From assembly GCA_000432155.1 (NCBI GenBank), contig FR888489.1, positions 1-64,000 on the forward strand: DNA of 64,000 nt, read 5' to 3'. Shown one piece after another: positions 59,783 through 64,000 of this stretch (its first letter is position 1; each line of letters begins with the position of its first letter). The translations under genes were made by a program, and so were the position numbers. Below the pieces are notes generated by a model, which was given only the letters and a program-made list of their open reading frames with translations, made no database searches and was not told where the DNA came from. Origin of the DNA: Eubacterium sp. CAG:274 (GTDB lineage Bacteria; Bacillota; Clostridia; Lachnospirales; CAG-274).

Positions 59783-61042
59783 GTGATTAAAGTGGATTAT
59801 TTGCAAGCCAGAGATTATATTGCAAACGGAAATAGTGGAAAAATAGTTTTAGGTCTTGATAGAGTACGCAAGCTTTGCGAATTTTTGGGCAATCCTCAGG
59901 ACAAAGTAAAACTAATACATATTTCAGGAACAAATGGAAAAGGTTCAGTAGGCACTTTTATAGCCTCTGTTCTTACAGCCTCAGGCTACAAGGTAGGAAG
60001 ATACACTTCTCCAGATGTTTTGAACTATAGAGATAAATTTAGCATTAATGGTCAATGGATAAGTGAAGACGAATTTGCTTCTCTTACAGATGTCATTTCA
60101 AGATTTGTAGATAAAATGCCAGACAGACCTACACCATTTGAAATTGAAACAGCTTTAGCATACTATTATTTTGAACAGAATGACTGTGACTTTGCAGTTG
60201 TGGAATGTGGTATGGGTGGAAAGGAAGATGCTACAAATGTGGCAGATAACAAGGTACTTTCTGTTCTCACATCTGTTGCTCTTGACCATACACAGTTCTT
60301 AGGGGACACTCTCGAAAAAATTACAGAACAGAAAATAGGTATTGTAAAGGGTTCTCCTTTGGTAAGTGCAAGTCAATATCCAGAGGTACTTGCTGTTTTA
60401 AAAGATAAAATTTCCGATTTGACTTTGGCAGATGTAAGCAAAATTGTAAATACAAAACTTAGTTTTGAGGAAACAATTTTTGATTACAAGGAATATAAAA
60501 ACATAAAAATAAAAATGCTGGGAAAATTCCAATGCGAAAATGCTGCATTGGCTCTTGAAGTTATAGACAAGCTCAAAGAGTTGGGTTATGAAATTGATAA
60601 TGTATATGAGGGTATGGAGAAGGCTTTGTGGCCTTGTCGTTTTGACCTTGTAAGTACAGAGCCTATTATTATTATAGACGGTGCTCACAATCCTCATGGT
60701 GCATTGGCTTTAAGAGAAAATATACAGTATTACTTAACAGAGCATACAATAGCATTTGTAATGGGTGTTTTAGCAGACAAGGATTATGAAAGTCTTGTAG
60801 AAATTACAGCAAGTCTGGCTACTTCTATTTATACTGTAACACCTAACAACCAAAGAGGATTAAGTGCTGAAAAATTAGCTGAATGTGTAAAATTACACAA
60901 TAAAAATGTACAGGCTATGTCATCAATAGAAAGGGCAATAGACAACGCCCTTGCTGACGGCTGTGAGGCTATTATTATATTTGGTTCTCTTAGCTTTTTA
61001 AATGAGGCGTACAAGTTCCTCGGAGGTGAAACCATTGACTAG
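59783..61042 (+). CDS. folC: Folylpolyglutamate / dihydrofolate synthase
   Basis: A 419-residue Mur-ligase-family enzyme that adds glutamate to folates and may also make dihydrofolate. The ATP loop is HISGTNGKGSVGTFIASVL, with RYTSPDVLNYRDKF, the FolC segment ALAYYYFEQNDCDFAVVECG, and IIIIDGAHNPHGA in the C-domain. GTG at 59783 or 59792 may be the start; the second has the better ribosome site (GAAGTG). First gene of folC-HD-folP-folBK. Confidence 0.93.
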   Translation: MIKVDYLQARDYIANGNSGKIVLGLDRVRKLCEFLGNPQDKVKLIHISGTNGKGSVGTFIASVLTASGYKVGRYTSPDVLNYRDKFSINGQWISEDEFASLTDVISRFVDKMPDRPTPFEIETALAYYYFEQNDCDFAVVECGMGGKEDATNVADNKVLSVLTSVALDHTQFLGDTLEKITEQKIGIVKGSPLVSASQYPEVLAVLKDKISDLTLADVSKIVNTKLSFEETIFDYKEYKNIKIKMLGKFQCENAALALEVIDKLKELGYEIDNVYEGMEKALWPCRFDLVSTEPIIIIDGAHNPHGALALRENIQYYLTEHTIAFVMGVLADKDYESLVEITASLATSIYTVTPNNQRGLSAEKLAECVKLHNKNVQAMSSIERAIDNALADGCEAIIIFGSLSFLNEAYKFLGGETID

Positions 61043-61505
61043 ATACAACAGAATATTGAAAAATAGCCAATATTCTAAATATATGAGTGATTTAGCCAAA
61101 AAGGAAGAGGAGAGAATTTTCTGTATACACGATATTGAACATTGTCTTGATGTAGCTAGAATATCCTATATTTTAGCTTTGGAAAATGACATTAAAATAG
61201 ATAAAGATATAGTGTATGGGGCTGCACTTCTCCACGATATAGGAAGGGCAATTTCTGTAGAAAATCACGAAATAGAAAGTGTTAAAACTGCCAGAGAAAT
61301 ATTGAAAAAATGTGAGTATACAGAAAATGAAATAAATTTAATTTGTAATGCTATTGAAAGTCACAGAGAAAAAAGTTCGGAATTAAAAGATTTAAGTGAT
61401 ATTTTGGCAGTTGCAGACAAGATTTCTCGTCAATGCTATAGTTGCAAGGCAGTAGACCAGTGTTATTGGAGCGACAGCAAGAAAAATATGGAGATAGAAT
61501 ACTGA
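61035..61505 (+). CDS. HD-domain hydrolase in the folate operon
   Basis: A 156-residue HD phosphohydrolase with the metal residues H...HD...H...D (FCIHDIEHCLDVA; GAALLHDIGRAIS; ESHREK; ILAVADKISRQC). TTG at 61035 follows GGAGGTG by 8 bp and overlaps the folC stop. HD genes are often found in clostridial folate operons and could act on a phosphorylated pterin, but this is inference. Its stop overlaps the folP ATG. Confidence 0.82.
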   Translation: MTRYNRILKNSQYSKYMSDLAKKEEERIFCIHDIEHCLDVARISYILALENDIKIDKDIVYGAALLHDIGRAISVENHEIESVKTAREILKKCEYTENEINLICNAIESHREKSSELKDLSDILAVADKISRQCYSCKAVDQCYWSDSKKNMEIEY

Positions 61506-62308
61506 TGATAATAGGTAATAGAGAATTTAAAGACAGAACATATGTTATGGGTATATTAAATGTTACTCCTGACTCATTTTCTGACGGAAGTAAGTACAAC
61601 ACCATTGACAGAGCTTTAAAGCATACAGAAGAAATGATAAAAGACGGTATGGATATTGTAGATGTAGGCGGAGAGTCTACCCGCCCTGGCTATACTATGA
61701 TTTCTGACGAAGAGGAAATAAGCAGAGTTGTGCCTGTTGTTGAAAAAATAAAGGCTGAATTTGATATTCCAATTTCTGTTGATACTTATAAATCTGGTGT
61801 TGCAAAGGCTGCTATTAATGCTGGTGCAGACTTAATAAACGATATTTGGGGATTTAAGTACGATGAAAATATGGCACAGGTAGTTAAAGACGGTAATGTT
61901 TCTTGTTGTCTTATGCACAACAGAAAGGAAATGAACTATACTGACTATATGAACGATGTTCTCAATGACCTCAAGGAGTCTATTGCTAAGGCAAAGGCTG
62001 TTGGCATTGATGATAACAGAATTTGTACAGACCCTGGAGTTGGCTTTGCTAAAACTTACGAACAAAATCTTGAAATTATAAATAAATTGGAAATGCTTAA
62101 TACTCTTGGCTATCCTGTGCTTTTAGGTACTTCTAAAAAATCTGTAATTGGTCTTACTCTTGACTTGCCATCTGATGAAAGAGTTGAGGGTACTATAGCT
62201 ACAAGTGTTTTGGCTGTTGTTAAAAATTCACTTTTTGTCAGAGTTCACAATGTAAAGGAAAACAAAAGAGCAATCTTAATGACAGAAAAGATATTAGGTA
62301 AGTATTAA
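61505..62308 (+). CDS. folP: Dihydropteroate synthase
   Basis: A 267-residue TIM-barrel enzyme joining pterin diphosphate with p-aminobenzoate. Signatures are MGILNVTPDSFSDG, DVGGESTRPGY, and GVGFAKTYEQNLEI. The ATG at 61505 overlaps the HD stop (ATGA). Classical sulfonamide target. Confidence 0.96.
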   Translation: MIIGNREFKDRTYVMGILNVTPDSFSDGSKYNTIDRALKHTEEMIKDGMDIVDVGGESTRPGYTMISDEEEISRVVPVVEKIKAEFDIPISVDTYKSGVAKAAINAGADLINDIWGFKYDENMAQVVKDGNVSCCLMHNRKEMNYTDYMNDVLNDLKESIAKAKAVGIDDNRICTDPGVGFAKTYEQNLEIINKLEMLNTLGYPVLLGTSKKSVIGLTLDLPSDERVEGTIATSVLAVVKNSLFVRVHNVKENKRAILMTEKILGKY

Positions 62309-62317
62309 GGAGTTATA

Positions 62318-63124
62318 GTGTTGGATAAGGTTATAATTAACAAGCTAGAATGTTTTGGAAAACATGGTGTTTTTAAAGAGGAAAATGTACTGGGACAGAA
62401 ATTTGTTGTGTCAGCAGAAATGCTTGTTTCTAGGTCAGAAAATGATGATTTGGCTACAAGTGTAAACTATGGCGAAGTTAGTTTGTTTATAGACAATATT
62501 GTCAGAAATAAGGTCTTTAAACTTATAGAAACTCTTGCAGAAAATATTGCTGAGGGTATACTGAAAAACTTTAATGTTCACGAAGTAACAGTAAAGGTGG
62601 AAAAGCCTTGGGCTCCTGTAGGTTTGCCTTTAGATAGTGCATCTGTTGAAATACACAGAAAGTGGAGCAAGTCTTACATTTCCTTTGGCTCAAATATGGG
62701 GGAAAAGTCAGAGTACATTTCCAATGCCATTGAAAGTATAAAGGCTAACGAAAATATAAGAGTAAATAAGGTGTCAGACATTATTGTTACAAAGCCTTAT
62801 GGTGGTGTTGAACAAGACGACTTTTTAAACGGTTGTATGGAAATTGAAACACTTTATTTCCCAGAACAGTTACTTCACTTTTTACAGTCCCTTGAACAAG
62901 AGGCAAAAAGAGTGAGGAAAGTACATTGGGGTCCTCGTACACTTGACTTGGATATTGTGCTTTTTGAAGATGAAATCATAAACACAGAGGAATTGACAGT
63001 ACCTCATATTGATATGGAAAACAGGTATTTTGTTCTCAAACCTTTAAGTGATATTGCTCCTTACGCAATGCACCCAATTTTCCACAAGTCGGCAATACAA
63101 ATGTACAAGGAATTAGAAAAATAG
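62318..63124 (+). CDS. folBK: Bifunctional dihydroneopterin aldolase / HPPK (FolB-FolK fusion)
   Basis: A 268-residue two-domain protein. Residues 1-117 are FolB (IINKLECFGKHGVFKEEN; YGEVSLFI; VEKPWAPVGLPLDSASVE); residues 119-268 are FolK (YISFGSNMGEKSEYI; RVRKVHWGPRTLDLDIVLF; PHIDMENRYFVLKPL). It makes the pterin diphosphate used by FolP. GTG start (62318), TTG at 62321 possible; AAGGAG lies at the end of folP. Confidence 0.95.
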   Translation: MLDKVIINKLECFGKHGVFKEENVLGQKFVVSAEMLVSRSENDDLATSVNYGEVSLFIDNIVRNKVFKLIETLAENIAEGILKNFNVHEVTVKVEKPWAPVGLPLDSASVEIHRKWSKSYISFGSNMGEKSEYISNAIESIKANENIRVNKVSDIIVTKPYGGVEQDDFLNGCMEIETLYFPEQLLHFLQSLEQEAKRVRKVHWGPRTLDLDIVLFEDEIINTEELTVPHIDMENRYFVLKPLSDIAPYAMHPIFHKSAIQMYKELEK

Positions 63125-63179
63125 TTTTTAAGCCACATAAATAATTGAGTTTATGTGGTATTTTTTAGGAGGGGTTTTT

Positions 63180-63440
63180 ATGTATGGAGAAGGTGGAAAT
63201 CCATTTCCTCACGACGGGGAACATGGTGCAGATTGTACTGGTTATGGCAGTTGTGATTGTGATGAGAAAAACTATGGCTATAGAGGTGGTGGCTCATCAG
63301 GAGGTTCTTCAGGAGATAATTCAGGCTGTTTAATAGTGGTAGCTTTAATTGTAGCAAGTATAGTAGCATATTCAATAAGTGAAATTTTAGGTACAATACT
63401 TTTAATTGTATTAGTAATTGGTATTCTCTGTACAAGATAG
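63180..63440 (+). CDS. Small Gly/Cys-rich membrane protein
   Basis: An 86-residue protein. The N-terminal 50 residues are rich in Gly, Ser, Cys and acidic groups (HGADCTGYGSCDCDEKNYGY; GGGSSGGSSG), and the C-terminal 32 form one or two membrane helices (CLIVVALIVASIVAYSI; ILLIVLVIGILC). The family is unknown. AGGAGGGG precedes the ATG at 63180. Confidence 0.7.
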   Translation: MYGEGGNPFPHDGEHGADCTGYGSCDCDEKNYGYRGGGSSGGSSGDNSGCLIVVALIVASIVAYSISEILGTILLIVLVIGILCTR

Positions 63441-63445
63441 TATTA

Positions 63446-64000
63446 TGGAAAAAATAAAGAAATTTTTGAAAAGTGATATAGTCTTTGCAGTTTCGGCAAT
63501 ATTGGCTTTTGTAAGCTGTTTTTTTGTACACCCTAGCAAAGATTATGTAGGTTATATTGATTTTAAGACATTGAGTTTGTTATTTTGTCTTATGATAACT
63601 GTATGTGGTTTCAGAAGTATAAATGTTTTTACGGCTTTAGGAAATGTGCTTAGCAAAAAGGCTGATACTAATAGAAAAATTACATTTTTTATGGTTATAC
63701 TCTGTTTCTTCTCAAGTATGTTTATTACAAATGATGTGGCACTTATAACTTTTGTACCATTTACAATATTTTTCCTCAAATCTGTAAATGAAAGTAAAAG
63801 CATAGGGAAAATTGTAATACTTGAAACTATTTCAGCAAATTTGGGCAGTATGCTTACTCCTGTGGGTAATCCACAAAACTTATATATTTACTCAATATCC
63901 AATATGTCAGTTGGAAAGTTTATAGGCACAATGTTGCCTTTATCCACAGTTAGTTTAATTTTAGTCCTTATTTTGTGTATAACTATAAAAAATAAAAAGT
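63446..64000 (+). CDS. SLC13/ArsB-like anion transporter (partial)
   Basis: At least 185 residues of a polytopic transporter that runs off the window end. Helices begin at VFAVSAILAFVSCFFV; the family signatures SSMFITNDVALITFVPF and SMLTPVGNPQNLYIY mark the CitMHS/ArsB/NhaD-like ion-transporter superfamily. The anion (dicarboxylate, citrate, sulfate or arsenite) cannot be told. The start at 63446 lies 5 bp after the preceding gene, with no clear ribosome site. Confidence 0.82.

Overview
The window is low-GC Firmicutes DNA, most likely from a pectin-using anaerobe of the class Clostridia, possibly Lachnospiraceae-like. The signs are strong GGAGG ribosome sites, TTGACA/TATAAT promoters with 17-bp spacers, a T-box, SigV/RsiV, SLH and dockerin surface proteins, citramalate synthase, and the rpmH-rnpA-yidD-yidC-khpB-mnmE-mnmG-rsmG block. 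No species can be named from the sequence alone.

Layout. 1-3430: a secreted, dockerin-bearing PL1 pectate lyase on the minus strand. 3711-15770: a branched-chain amino acid operon behind a T-box (ilvH, ilvC, cimA, leuC, leuD, leuB, an SLH surface-protein gene, ilvD, ilvB). With citramalate synthase first in the leu block and an apparent Ile specifier in the T-box, it makes 2-oxobutanoate from pyruvate and then isoleucine and valine. 15788-17460: an Rrf2 regulator, an FMN split-barrel protein behind a striking tandem operator, and a divergent cis-prenyltransferase. 17577-18612: rpsF-ssb-rpsR. 18788-19631: two small genes, one Nif11-like, separated by a hairpin cluster. 19672-22312: RsiV/SigV with its own ECF promoter, then a MerR/BltR-type regulator facing a 19-bp-spacer promoter that drives a short structured transcript with no obvious target gene. 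22311-25896: an ABC importer of the TrpXYZ type and a YitT protein.

26076-32960 is the conserved origin-proximal block, but dnaA and parAB are not beside it. 33469-37380 is a large PL9 pectate lyase with Ig-like domains. 37517-43472 is a five-gene membrane operon: YibE/F, an ABC ATPase, an unrecognised acidic membrane protein and two ABC-2 permeases. An Imm3-like orphan gene follows.

44268-48878 is a 4.6-kb integrative element in the 3' half of tRNA-Gln(CTG). It is flanked by 39-bp direct repeats and carries an integrase, a CI/Cro-type switch, a putative excisionase, a truncated SF3 primase-helicase joined to an HNH fragment, and small genes. It looks like a decayed phage satellite or prophage. 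A tRNA operon (Leu-Gly-Gln-Gln, minus strand) follows.

49326-58524 holds two acyltransferase-like genes, an M3 oligopeptidase, glgB, rpsU-yqeY, and two secreted copper-amine-oxidase-N-domain proteins, the second with RsiV-like domains. 58605-59032 is a tiny orphan CRISPR array with a type III-A-like repeat and its own leader promoter, without cas genes in view. 59144-63124 has a flavodoxin-fold reductase and a folate operon (folC, HD, folP, folBK). The window ends inside an SLC13/ArsB-like transporter.

The best leads for undescribed biology are the MerR-driven orphan leader RNA (22052-22312), the Nif11-like small protein (18788), the YibE/ABC/acidic-protein operon (37517-43472), and the secreted protein with two RsiV-like domains beside a genome-encoded SigV/RsiV pair.
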